From: an uncultured Prevotellaceae bacterium
GTDB taxonomy: Bacteria > Bacteroidota > Bacteroidia > Bacteroidales > Bacteroidaceae
Assembly: GCA_900315455.1 (NCBI GenBank)
Contig: OMZE01000017.1
Location: 62,001-126,000, forward strand
Direction of reading: 5' to 3'
DNA length: 64,000 bases
Shown: positions 26,436 through 34,826 of the stretch, in pieces
Layout: each line of letters starts with the position of its first letter
Numbering within the stretch: position 1 is the stretch's first letter
Position numbers and translations under genes: made by a program
The notes under the pieces: generated by a model
What the model was told of the DNA's origin: nothing
The model's database searches: none
The model's input: only the letters and a program-made list of their open reading frames with translations

Positions 26436-29369
26436 TTATTTCACCACAAAGTCGAGGCTCTGGAGGTCCTTGTCGAGCGATGAGGAGCCATAGAGAATCT
26501 TATAGCGTCCGCTGCGGGTAGACAACTCATCGATAGACGGGTCGTAGTACTCGAACGCCTCACCATCGAGCGTGATGACCGCCTTGCCGGTCTCCCCTGC
26601 CGCGAGGTCCACACGCTGGAAGCCCTTGAGCGACTTGATGGGAGCCTCGGGATAGTCGAGCGCCTTCACATACACCTGCACCACCTCCGTGCCGGCACGG
26701 TTGCCGGTGTTGGTCACAGGCACGGTGATGGTCACCTTGCCATTGGCCTTCATCGACTTCTTCGACAACTTGGCCTTGCCACAGGCGAAGGAGGTGTACG
26801 ACAGTCCGTAGCCGAAGGCATAGAGCGGTGTGCCGCGGAAATAGCGGTAGGTGCGGTTGTCCATGCTATAGTCGAGGAAATCGGGCAGGTCGTCGTTCGA
26901 CGCGTAGAACGTGACGGGCAGTTTGCCGCTGGGGTTGTAGTCGCCGAAGAGCACCTCGGCGAGAGCCTTGGCACCACCCTGTCCGGCATACCATGCCTGG
27001 AGGATGGCATCGCACTGCTTCTCGATGGTAGCGAAGGCGATGGCAGAACCCGAGCAGTTGACGTAGACCACCGGTTTGCCTGTGCCGTGCATCGCCTGCA
27101 CGAGGCGCTGCTGCACCTTCGGCAACTCGATGTCAGCCTTGTCGCCGCCCTCACCCTCCATCTGCGCGGAGATACCGCCGATGACGATGATGGCGTCGGC
27201 AGCCTTCACCTCGTTGGCGAGGTCAGTATAGTCGGCGAGGTTGCGCTCACAGATGTCGCCACGGAGCATGGCGAAGTTGCCGTTGCCGTGCTTGTATTCG
27301 ATGACCATGTCGTAGGTCTCGCCCTTGGTAACGTTGAACGTCTTGTAATCCACCTGACGACGGAAGAAGCCACCCCTGCCGGTGCCGGGCTGCGCCTCCT
27401 CTACGGTCTCGCCGTTGATTTTCAGCAGATAGCCGTTGTCGGTCATGAGGGTGTATTTCATCTCTCCGGTGAACGTGGCCTTGTACTGTCCGCTGACGCG
27501 TACCGAGAGGTTGTCCTTATCCACACCGTCGGCGAAGCCGTATGCCCCGAAGGTGGAGAAATTGAGTTCGTTGTAGTAATCGGTCTTCACCGGCTCGCCC
27601 TCCAACTCCTTGTTGTTGTAGAACTCCACGAGCACGCCCTTGCCACCGTTGAAGTCTTGCAGATGGTGGATGGTGTTGTACTCATCGGCCAGTTCACACG
27701 CCTTGTGGTAGATGACACGTGCACCCGGCACAGCGGCCTTGATGCCCTCGAGGAGCGTATGCTTGTGAGCCTCGGTGGGCGTACCGCCATAGTTGCCGTT
27801 GAGCAGTTCGGCATCATCGGCATTCGGTCCCACCACGGCGATGGTCTTCACCTGCTTGGAGAGGGGCAGCGCACCGTTGTTCTTCAGCAGCACCATCGAC
27901 TCACGGGCAGCCTGTGTGGCGAGGGCGTCGTTGGCCTCGCTGCTGATCACCTCGGGCTTCAGATTGGCCCATGGCAGCATCTCTGCGGGGTCGAACATAC
28001 CCAGTTCAAAGCGTCCGAGGAGCGTCTTGCGCAGGTGGAAGTCGAGGGTCGACTCCTGGATGAGCCCCTTCTGGAGGGCTTCGGTGAGCACCATGAACAC
28101 CTTGCCGCACTCCAGGTCGGTGCCGTTGAGCACGGCATCGACAGAAGCCGAGAGGGCATCGGGATGGGTACCGTGCTGCCGCGGGTTGTAGAAATTGTTG
28201 ATGGCGTCGCAGTCGGTGAGCACGATGGCCTTGTAGTCCCATTTGCGGCGGAGGATGTCGACGAGCAGACGGTCGCTGGTGCAACAGGGCTTGCCCTCGT
28301 AGCGGTTGTAGGCGCACATCACCTCACGCACGTTGCCTTTCTTCACCAGGGCCTTGAAGGCGGGCAGATAGGTCTCCCACAGGTCGCGCATCGATACCGA
28401 CGCATTGTAGGAGTGGCGCAGGGGTTCCGGACCGCTGTGCACGGCATAGTGCTTGGCACAGGCGTGGGTCTTGTAATACTTGTCGTCGTTGCCCTGCATG
28501 CCGAGCACAGTCTGCACGCCCAGCACGGCGTTCATATAGGGGTCTTCGCCGCAGGTCTCCTGTCCCCTACCCCATCTGGGGTCACGGAAGATGTTCACGT
28601 TGGGGCACCAGAAGGTGAGTTCGGGGTTGCCGGGATAGTAGATGGCACCCATGGGAACATTGAACACGTTGTGGTCGGAGCGGTTCCAGTTGGCACGGGC
28701 CTCATCGGAGACGGTGGAGAACACGTCGTAGAAGAGTTGGGCGTCGAACGATGCTGCCATGCCTATGGGCTGTGGGTAGACGGTATAGCCGCCCTGCCTT
28801 ACGCCGTGACAGGCCTCACTCCACCAGTTGTAGGAGGGGATGCCCAGGCGGTCGACGGAGACCGACTTGTTCATCATCAGTCCCACCTTCTCCTCGGGGG
28901 TGAGGAGCGAGATGAGGTTCTCCACACGCTCCTCATTGGAGAGGCGGGTGTCGAGATAGGGATAGCGGTGACCCGGCCCTCCCACTGCGGCATGACTCAC
29001 ATCGGCCTTCACCGACAGTGCGCCGAGCGTCTTGCCGTTGTTGTCGAGCAGTTCCACGCTGCGGTTGGCCTTCCCCTGCTGACTGGCGGGGTTGAAGACG
29101 ACCAGCACTTTGGCTTCTGCGCCCGGGGCGATGACATCGTCGGGACAAATGGCCTGGATGCACTCGCACGAGGGAATGGTCCTTCCGAACGTGATGGGAG
29201 CCTTTGAAATGTTGCGCATGGTGAACGTGTGGCACACGGCACCGTCGCATGCCTCTACACGGCCAAAGTCCCACTCATAGGTATCGAATTTAGCCGCGCT
29301 TTTCTGCTGCGCGAATGATGTTGCCGTGAGAAACAGACCGGCAATGATGCAAAAAAACAGTTTCTTCAT
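26436..29369 (-). CDS. GH3 beta-xylosidase/beta-glucosidase with N-terminal DUF1573 and PA14 domain
   Basis: A 977-aa exported glycosidase. Signal peptide, then a DUF1573-like beta-sandwich (about 22-125, WDFGRVEACDG...TIPSCECI), then the GH3 TIM barrel with nucleophile Asp in VLTDCDAINNF. The SDCDA-like form is typical of beta-xylosidases. The GH3 C-terminal alpha/beta domain is split by a PA14-type insert (about 575-710) and followed by an FnIII-like domain (VPVTNTGNRAGTEVVQVYV). It releases non-reducing-end sugars from oligosaccharides, probably in the periplasm. The adjacent CE1 esterase suggests decorated xylan as substrate. Start 29369 (MKKLFF) is preferred; an upstream ATG at 29393 is possible. 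Confidence 0.9.
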   Translation of the reverse strand: MKKLFFCIIAGLFLTATSFAQQKSAAKFDTYEWDFGRVEACDGAVCHTFTMRNISKAPITFGRTIPSCECIQAICPDDVIAPGAEAKVLVVFNPASQQGKANRSVELLDNNGKTLGALSVKADVSHAAVGGPGHRYPYLDTRLSNEERVENLISLLTPEEKVGLMMNKSVSVDRLGIPSYNWWSEACHGVRQGGYTVYPQPIGMAASFDAQLFYDVFSTVSDEARANWNRSDHNVFNVPMGAIYYPGNPELTFWCPNVNIFRDPRWGRGQETCGEDPYMNAVLGVQTVLGMQGNDDKYYKTHACAKHYAVHSGPEPLRHSYNASVSMRDLWETYLPAFKALVKKGNVREVMCAYNRYEGKPCCTSDRLLVDILRRKWDYKAIVLTDCDAINNFYNPRQHGTHPDALSASVDAVLNGTDLECGKVFMVLTEALQKGLIQESTLDFHLRKTLLGRFELGMFDPAEMLPWANLKPEVISSEANDALATQAARESMVLLKNNGALPLSKQVKTIAVVGPNADDAELLNGNYGGTPTEAHKHTLLEGIKAAVPGARVIYHKACELADEYNTIHHLQDFNGGKGVLVEFYNNKELEGEPVKTDYYNELNFSTFGAYGFADGVDKDNLSVRVSGQYKATFTGEMKYTLMTDNGYLLKINGETVEEAQPGTGRGGFFRRQVDYKTFNVTKGETYDMVIEYKHGNGNFAMLRGDICERNLADYTDLANEVKAADAIIVIGGISAQMEGEGGDKADIELPKVQQRLVQAMHGTGKPVVYVNCSGSAIAFATIEKQCDAILQAWYAGQGGAKALAEVLFGDYNPSGKLPVTFYASNDDLPDFLDYSMDNRTYRYFRGTPLYAFGYGLSYTSFACGKAKLSKKSMKANGKVTITVPVTNTGNRAGTEVVQVYVKALDYPEAPIKSLKGFQRVDLAAGETGKAVITLDGEAFEYYDPSIDELSTRSGRYKILYGSSSLDKDLQSLDFVVK

Positions 29370-29418
29370 ATCTTTTTTGGTATTGTTATTCAACTTGAAA
29401 AATGAGGCTAATATGTCC

Positions 29419-29466
29419 CTTCAATCTTCAATTTTCAATTTTCAATCTTCAATCTTCAATCTTTAA
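29419..29466. repeat. Heptanucleotide repeat between CE1 and GH3 genes
   Basis: On the minus strand, GAAGATT and GAAAATT units follow the CE1 gene. The CE1 stop (AAA GAT TGA) lies in the first unit. Confidence 0.75.
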
Positions 29467-31327
29467 TATTTTTCAGCGTTTTTTCCAATGCGCTGCGACG
29501 GTCACGCCATGTGCTGTAGTCACTGGCACGCAGGGTGACGACCTTCTTCGCCTTACGGAGATGGAGCAGACTCGCGTCGGTCACTCCGGTGACGAGCAGG
29601 CAGGGCTTGGCTTGCTTCTCGGCAATCAACTTATCGGCGATGGCATCGGCGCCACCTACCTTAAACCAACTCTCTATGGTGTCGTCGTCACCGGGGATGA
29701 GGAGCACCACATGACTCACCTCCTGCAGGTCGACATCGGGGAGATAGCAACCGATCTGGCGGTTGAGGTCATAGCCCACACGGCCATGGGGGATGTCGCC
29801 CATCGTGGTGAAACTATAGCGGTTGTAGGGGTTGTTGCAGAGGCTGTACTTGAACCCCTTGTCGGGCGAAAGGTACATGTTGCTTGGGTCGGCCACCTTA
29901 GCGCCGTCGACGAGGAAGCAGTATTTGTACACCTCTGCCGCCTTGTCTTCTATCGTCACGCTCCACACGCCGTCGCTGTCCTTGGTCATGGCGAGAGGAG
30001 CAAAGCCCTCCATCGACAGCGACACCTGCTGTGCCTCGGGAGCCTTCATGCGGAAGGTGATGTTGCTCTCGCTGAATTCGGGCGAGATGATGGGACGCGG
30101 GAACAGGCGTGCCATCACGCCAGGCGTGAAAGGCTCCTCCTTGCCGGTGGCGGCGGGGGCGGGCTTGCCCTCGCTCATGGCTTTCTCTGATGCCTCGGGG
30201 TTGAAGAGCAGACGGAAGGTCTTGTCGAGGAAGAACTTCGCGTTCATCCACGTATGACCGAACTTATCGGTGGTGAATTCCTTCACCGAGCGGATGCCTT
30301 TCTTGTCGAGGAACTCCATATAGTCGCGGCCGGTGCCGTAGAGGAAGTCATCGGTGCCGATGCCGAGCCAGAAGAGGTGAATCTTGGCATTGGTGTCGGC
30401 AGCGTTGTCGTAGACACCGGGGAGGTTGGTCTGGGTAAACGAACTGTAGGAACAGAGGTAAGAGAACTTGTCGAGGTGGAGCAGGCCGCACGACAGACCT
30501 TGGTTGCCGCCGCGTGAGAAGCCTCCGATGGCGCGGTGGTCGCGGTCGTTGATGGTGCGGTAGTGGTTCTCCACGTAAGGCATGAGGTCGTTGACGAGGT
30601 CATTGCTGAACACGTCGTTGCCGAAGCCCATCTGGGGCATCTGTCCGCTCTTCTGCGGCGGCAGCAATTTATAGGGGTTGCCATAGGGCAGCACGATGAT
30701 CATCTCCTTCGCGGCACCCTCTGCGAGGAGGTTGTCGAGGATGTAGTTCATGCGTCCCACCTTGTAGTACACCTCCTCGGTGTCGGTGGTGCCGCTGATG
30801 AGGTAGAACACGGGGTATCTCTTGGCCCTGTCGGTGGCGTAGGAGGGGGGCAGGTAGACGATGGCATTGTTGGTGGCTCCCAGACTCTTCGAATAGTAGT
30901 GCACATACTCCACGATGCCGTGGGGTACGTTGCGGATGTCGTGGGCGAGCGGTCCCTTGCCGGGAATCTCGAGCAGACTGTTCTTGAAGCCCTCGTTGGG
31001 GAAATACTGTTCACAGAGGGGGTCCATCACGCTCACGCCGTCTACCTCGAAATGATAGGGATACATGTCGGGGGCGGCGGGACCGAGGGTGACGGTCCAC
31101 ATCCCGGTGCCGGCATCACGGGTCATCTCGTGCCTGCCGGCAAACTGCACGTCGACAGCCACCTTCCTGGCGTTGTCGTTCTTGTAGAGGAATGTCACGG
31201 TGCCGTCGGGGTTGCAGACGGTGGAAGAGGGTGTGGGGAAAGGTTGCGCAACGGCATGTGCGCCCACAACGAAAAGCGCCACCGCCATAGCGGACCTGGC
31301 TTTCGTCAGAAAACTAACATTTGTCAT
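29456..31327 (-). CDS. CE1-family carbohydrate esterase with two CBM48-like domains
   Basis: A 623-aa exported esterase, likely removing feruloyl or acetyl groups from xylan. After the signal peptide an E-set/CBM48-like domain (about 30-120) precedes the alpha/beta-hydrolase domain: nucleophile Ser in GGFSRGG, Asp in GTDDF, His in FGHTW. A second E-set domain (about 405-495, ITFRMKAPEAQQVSLSM) follows, and then a remnant of a second esterase-like domain that stops before any catalytic motif. The C-terminus thus looks like a truncated duplication. It lies upstream of the GH3 gene on the same strand, 62 bp away. Confidence 0.87.
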   Translation of the reverse strand: MTNVSFLTKARSAMAVALFVVGAHAVAQPFPTPSSTVCNPDGTVTFLYKNDNARKVAVDVQFAGRHEMTRDAGTGMWTVTLGPAAPDMYPYHFEVDGVSVMDPLCEQYFPNEGFKNSLLEIPGKGPLAHDIRNVPHGIVEYVHYYSKSLGATNNAIVYLPPSYATDRAKRYPVFYLISGTTDTEEVYYKVGRMNYILDNLLAEGAAKEMIIVLPYGNPYKLLPPQKSGQMPQMGFGNDVFSNDLVNDLMPYVENHYRTINDRDHRAIGGFSRGGNQGLSCGLLHLDKFSYLCSYSSFTQTNLPGVYDNAADTNAKIHLFWLGIGTDDFLYGTGRDYMEFLDKKGIRSVKEFTTDKFGHTWMNAKFFLDKTFRLLFNPEASEKAMSEGKPAPAATGKEEPFTPGVMARLFPRPIISPEFSESNITFRMKAPEAQQVSLSMEGFAPLAMTKDSDGVWSVTIEDKAAEVYKYCFLVDGAKVADPSNMYLSPDKGFKYSLCNNPYNRYSFTTMGDIPHGRVGYDLNRQIGCYLPDVDLQEVSHVVLLIPGDDDTIESWFKVGGADAIADKLIAEKQAKPCLLVTGVTDASLLHLRKAKKVVTLRASDYSTWRDRRSALEKTLKNIKD

Positions 31328-31565
31328 AAATAGTCGATATTTAGGTGGGTCTGGAAAAAACGCCCACGAATAAGTTAATGATGTGCAAAAATACGAAGAA
31401 TTACCCTATCCTTCCCTTTTGCTTGTATCATTTAATATTTCATATGTAACATACGGGAAACGGAGCCACAAGTTATGCAAATGCGACAGACTTTGGGACT
31501 CTTTTCCATTTTGTCTAAAATACCTTGGATTGTCGCGTCAATCTGAAAGGAAATGGACGAAAATA

Positions 31566-31597
31566 TTTGGAAAGTGGTATTTCCGTGGGTATTTTTG
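31566..31597 (+). promoter_or_regulatory. Strong Bacteroidota promoter for a 53-codon gene
   Basis: TTTG (31566-31569), a 20-bp spacer, then TATTTTTG (31590-31597) followed by CA: a full match to the -33/-7 consensus. It lies in an otherwise empty 354-bp spacer (31328-31681) and points at the small gene at 31682. Confidence 0.75.
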
Positions 31598-31681
31598 CAA
31601 TGTCAAAAGACAAAAACAAAATCACAACAGGTTCGCCTGTTATCATAGAAACAACAATATTAACAATAAAAAAATACGATT

Positions 31682-31843
31682 ATGAAAACAATGGAATTAT
31701 CCCCGATGACAGTTGCCCAGTACAAGGGTGAGGCAATGGTTAAAAAGTTCATGAAGTCTGCAAAGCAAGCAATCGCCAGCACATTCAAGTTCTTGTTGTT
31801 CATCAGTCCAGTCTATCCACAGTGCACCCAGGGAATGAAATAA
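31682..31843 (+). CDS. 53-aa small protein with dedicated promoter and terminator
   Basis: ATG at 31682, stop TAA at 31841-31843. The peptide begins MKTMELSPMTVAQYKGEAM, has a basic amphipathic centre (VKKFMKSAKQAIASTF) and a hydrophobic stretch (FKFLLFISPVY), and ends PQCTQGMK with one Cys. A full consensus promoter lies about 85 bp upstream and a perfect 15-bp hairpin lies about 100 bp downstream, so it is a self-contained transcription unit. An 18-codon reading frame starts right at its stop (31844-31900) but may be chance. No family recognised. The hydrophobic end could be membrane-active or a leader; that is speculation. Confidence 0.6.
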   Translation: MKTMELSPMTVAQYKGEAMVKKFMKSAKQAIASTFKFLLFISPVYPQCTQGMK

Positions 31844-31946
31844 ATGAAGAAGCATGCCAGTATTCATCACCCCTTCCCCGGCAACGTGGTTACAGAATAA
31901 AAAACAGAAAGAAATCTTTTCCTCATTAAGTGTAGGACCAAGCCAG

Positions 31947-31983
31947 TGAGAGCCTCAAAAGCAGTTGACTTTTGAGGCTCTCA
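31947..31983 (+). terminator. Terminator after the 53-aa gene
   Basis: TGAGAGCCTCAAAAG (31947-31961) pairs perfectly over 15 bp with 31969-31983 around CAGTTGA, followed by TCATTTTG. Confidence 0.8.
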
Positions 31984-32715
31984 TCATTTTGCAAGTAAAG
32001 GCAAAACCACTCAAACTCTACCTTCTTTTTGAGGTCCAAGCCTTTGGTTTGGATGTTCCAACCACTTCCACCACCTTCCTCTTTGGGAGCCAAGCCTATG
32101 GCTTGGAGGGCACAACAACCCCAACCCCTACCCCCTCCGACTCCCCCGTTTGTCGGGGGAGAGCAATGCCCTAAGAAGGGGCATTACGGGCAAAAGCCCG
32201 TGAAAATCGGAAAATCGGCTGCACCTCAGCAAACTGAAAGTAAACTTTCGTTTGCATTCGGCTTGCACGATTTTTCTACCCCATCCCAAGGCCCTTCCCC
32301 TCTCCAGGGGAAGGGATGCAACCGCTCGCATCCGCTCGCTCTTTCATTAAGGTTCTGCTCCCGAAGGTAGGTCGCAGGGAAATTTCTTACGCAACAGAGT
32401 TGCGATTGTTTGTGTTCGCTCCGCTCACCTAAATGGGAAAACCATGAAACAACTCTATAAGATTAGAGAACGATTTGCATAGATTTAGATTTGACTTCCG
32501 CTTCGCACGTCGACCGTTGGTTCTCGCCGTAGGCGACTGAAAAAAAGAGTGCCCCTTCGGGGCAGAAATCTCACAAATCAGTTCAAATCAAACAAATAAG
32601 TTCTGCCCCATCGGGGCAGAACCAATGTTCACTGTTCGCGGAGCGCATCGCGTATACTCCAACTTTGTTATATGGAGCCTACCAATGAATCACTTTACCT
32701 TATCACTCCAAAATG
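31984..32715. repeat. Long non-coding dispersed repeat region, copy 2
   Basis: No credible gene in about 730 bp. From 32088 to 32445 the sequence is colinear with 17121-17354 (GCCAAGCC...GGCCCTTCCCCTCTCC...ACGCAACAGAGTTGCG), and GCGTATACTCCAACTTTG recurs at 32650. Differences are an extra GGGGGA palindrome, a 91-bp palindromic insert at 32183-32273, and a longer 3' part with two GCCCC(T/A)TCGGGGC hairpins (near 32551 and 32607). TGACTTCCGCTTCGCACGTC at 32490-32509 recurs inverted near 44203. Confidence 0.8.
32183..32273. mobile_element. 91-bp palindromic insertion (MITE/REP-like) nested in the long repeat
   Basis: Relative to copy 1, sequence between AAGAAGGGGC and TTCTACCCCATCCC is interrupted here by ATTACGGGC...GGCTGCACCTCAGCA...GCATTCGGCTTGCACGATTT. 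The ends are inverted (AAAATCGGCTGCAC against GCTTGCACGATTTT), with an inner GAAAGTAAACTTTC hairpin. The same GGCTGCACCTC...GCTTGCAC architecture occurs at 34215-34358 and in inverted form at 16873-17118. Confidence 0.6.
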
Positions 32716-34011
32716 CTATGCCGTTTTCAAATCCACGAAATACTTATCGACGACAATTTCCGGGGAATTCATCGCATACATATCATCACTCAGGATATTG
32801 AACAGCAACGACTTGAGCCCTCTCACACCCAAGTGTCGGCGAATGGAGGCAGCAGCGATGGCCCTTGCCCCGTCTTCAGTGACCGAGAAGTCGATGTAGC
32901 GCATCTTGAAATAGTTGACGAAAGTGGTAACAGGCGACTCCTCCGAGTGGAGCAGGATATCGACCAAATCGTCTTCCTTCAGTTCTCTAGCATACACATA
33001 CTGTTGAATTCTTCCGGTAAGTTCATCGCGGTGGAAATACTTGGCGAAATCATCATCGGTGACATATTGATGGTAATCGCCCTCCATATTGCATCCACTC
33101 CTATGGGCAAAACCGATACCATGGTCACCAAGACGCTTTCTTACAACATCCTCTATTCCGCGGAACACCCCAGTGAAGATGAACAGCATGTTGTTGGTTT
33201 TCATACTCGTTTTCTCGTTATGGTAGATGGCGTCACTTTGATTGAACGACAACGTGTTGTTGTCATCAATGATGTTGAGCAACTCATTGAGAATGCGCTC
33301 ATTGTAATAACCACTTTCAAATAACTTGTCGAACTCATCGAAAATAATCACTGCCGACGACATATCCTCCTGATATTTCATATAGAGTTGGGTGAACACC
33401 GTCGTGAGGGTATTGCCCACGATGCCTTCCTGAACGAGGTTGTTGCAGTTGACCACCCCGAAAGGACTCTGAAATATTTCAGCCAGTTTCTGCGGGCCAT
33501 AGGTCTTGCCGACTCCCGAAGGACCATAGACAAGAAGGTTGGGACGAGGGAGACTCAACTGTTCGTCGTTTTTCCTGATTTCGTGCAAATAGAAGCAAAA
33601 TGAAAGTTTTCGTGCATATTCAGGCTGACCGATGAGGAATTCACTCAGCCATTGCTCAATCTGCTGTGGGACGACCAAATGAGGAGCGGCTTCCATGACG
33701 GTTATTCCCCTACCCTCAATCAACTGTACGACATCACTAAAGGTGACTGGGCCAATCTCTCTTTCCCAATTGCGAATGTGCCGCTTGATATATCCGTTAT
33801 TGGCAGAAGAATTGACAAAATCCATACGCTGCTTGGTAAGCAAACGAATGGTTTCCAACTTGTCGTTCTTCAACTGATTGGGAAGCATGGCGAGATGGTT
33901 CTTGATGACACGGATGTCAAGTAAAGGATTGAGAAAGAGCAAATGCCGGATTTGCTGGTTGAGTTTTTCTGACACAAATTCCTTGTCTTTTCTACTTGTT
34001 AAATTCTGCAT
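32716..34011 (-). CDS. ClpX-like AAA+ ATPase without zinc-binding domain
   Basis: A 431-aa protein with a helical N-terminal region of about 150 residues, then an AAA+ core: Walker A GPSGVGKT, Walker B VIIFDEFDKL, a long insert with an ARG/His-rich loop, and a ClpX/HslU-like small C-terminal domain (IAAASIRRHLGVRGLKSLL). The ClpX N-terminal zinc-finger is absent, and I do not see the IGF-type ClpP-docking loop. It may therefore remodel proteins without ClpP. It stands alone on its strand, diverging from a Ser/Thr kinase across a repeat-rich spacer. Substrate unknown. Confidence 0.75.
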   Translation of the reverse strand: MQNLTSRKDKEFVSEKLNQQIRHLLFLNPLLDIRVIKNHLAMLPNQLKNDKLETIRLLTKQRMDFVNSSANNGYIKRHIRNWEREIGPVTFSDVVQLIEGRGITVMEAAPHLVVPQQIEQWLSEFLIGQPEYARKLSFCFYLHEIRKNDEQLSLPRPNLLVYGPSGVGKTYGPQKLAEIFQSPFGVVNCNNLVQEGIVGNTLTTVFTQLYMKYQEDMSSAVIIFDEFDKLFESGYYNERILNELLNIIDDNNTLSFNQSDAIYHNEKTSMKTNNMLFIFTGVFRGIEDVVRKRLGDHGIGFAHRSGCNMEGDYHQYVTDDDFAKYFHRDELTGRIQQYVYARELKEDDLVDILLHSEESPVTTFVNYFKMRYIDFSVTEDGARAIAAASIRRHLGVRGLKSLLFNILSDDMYAMNSPEIVVDKYFVDLKTA

Positions 34012-34214
34012 GAAAAAAATACGGATTTAAAATTTGTATTTAAACAAAGATTCGATTGAGTATAAATCAATCATGAGAGAAAGCAAATGAAAAACTAAAT
34101 TCATTAACCCTAAGAGTATTCGGCAAATGATTATACCTATAAGAACAAAATTGTAATCACATTTTTAAGATTCTTTAACAACTTACGATTTGAGGTTTGA
34201 GATTTAAGCTTCGC

Positions 34215-34358
34215 TTGATTGTCGGCTGCACCTCGGCATAGTGAAAACAAGTTTTGACTCTGTCGAATTCTGTCACGACTCGGCCAAATTGATGCAAGCA
34301 TCATTCGGCTCTCGCTGCTCCATCATTTCCCCTCTGCTCTCTGCTTGCACGACAATTA
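34215..34358. mobile_element. Palindromic REP/MITE-like element
   Basis: TTGATTGTCGGCTGCACCTC at the left end is the inverse of GCTTGCACGACAATTAAG at the right end. The outer flank (ATTGTC/GACAAT) differs from that of the 32.2-kb copy (AAAATC/GATTTT) but stays self-complementary in both. The interior carries shorter inverted segments and one copy of the 46-bp repeat. Confidence 0.5.
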
Positions 34359-34680
34359 AGGTTTAAATAGCAAACACGAGATTTGTCGAAGACCCACTGA
34401 CCGAGGGGAGGTATTTTTACGAATCTGCACGAATAATATCTCTTGGTCAGCACGAAGGAATTGACAACGATAAAAATCCGAGAAGGCAGAGATTTGTAAA
34501 TATATTCCTCTGGATGGGGTGATTTCTAAGAATTATTTCTATATTTGCAATTACTTAAATGGTATTGTTCTCATCTCTTGTTTTACATCACTTTGGAAAG
34601 TGAACAATTGATGAAAAACAAAGGTAACATTAGACCAAATTGATGCAAGCATCATTCGGCTCTCACTGCTCCATCATTTC
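34284..34680. repeat. 46-bp direct repeat pair
   Basis: CCAAATTGATGCAAGCATCATTC... occurs at 34284-34329 and 34635-34680 with one mismatch (CTCGCTG/CTCACTG), 351 bp apart. Each begins with a GATGC AAGC ATC hairpin. Confidence 0.8.
34540..34547 (+). promoter_or_regulatory. Possible -7 promoter element upstream of the kinase gene
   Basis: TATATTTG followed by CAA matches TAnnTTTG. It is the only good plus-strand match in the spacer. No clear -33 box. Confidence 0.4.
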
Positions 34681-34826
34681 TCTCTGCTTCAATGGTCTTT
34701 TCACCCCTTTCGGTTCCCCCGTTGTCGGTGGACAGGAAAAAACACATTCCTGGATTACATGAGAAATACAAAAGACAAATATGAGAAAGTGCATCACACT
34801 TGCATCACCATAAATAATTGAGACTC

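Larger units (their letters stand above)
34012..34826. other. Repeat-rich spacer between ClpX-like and kinase genes
   Basis: 815 bp without a convincing gene. It holds a palindromic element (34215-34358), two 46-bp direct repeats and one plus-strand -7 element TATATTTG at 34540-34547. That would give the kinase transcript a leader of roughly 270 nt. Very short open frames in this leader (10-14 codons) have no supporting signal. Confidence 0.6.
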
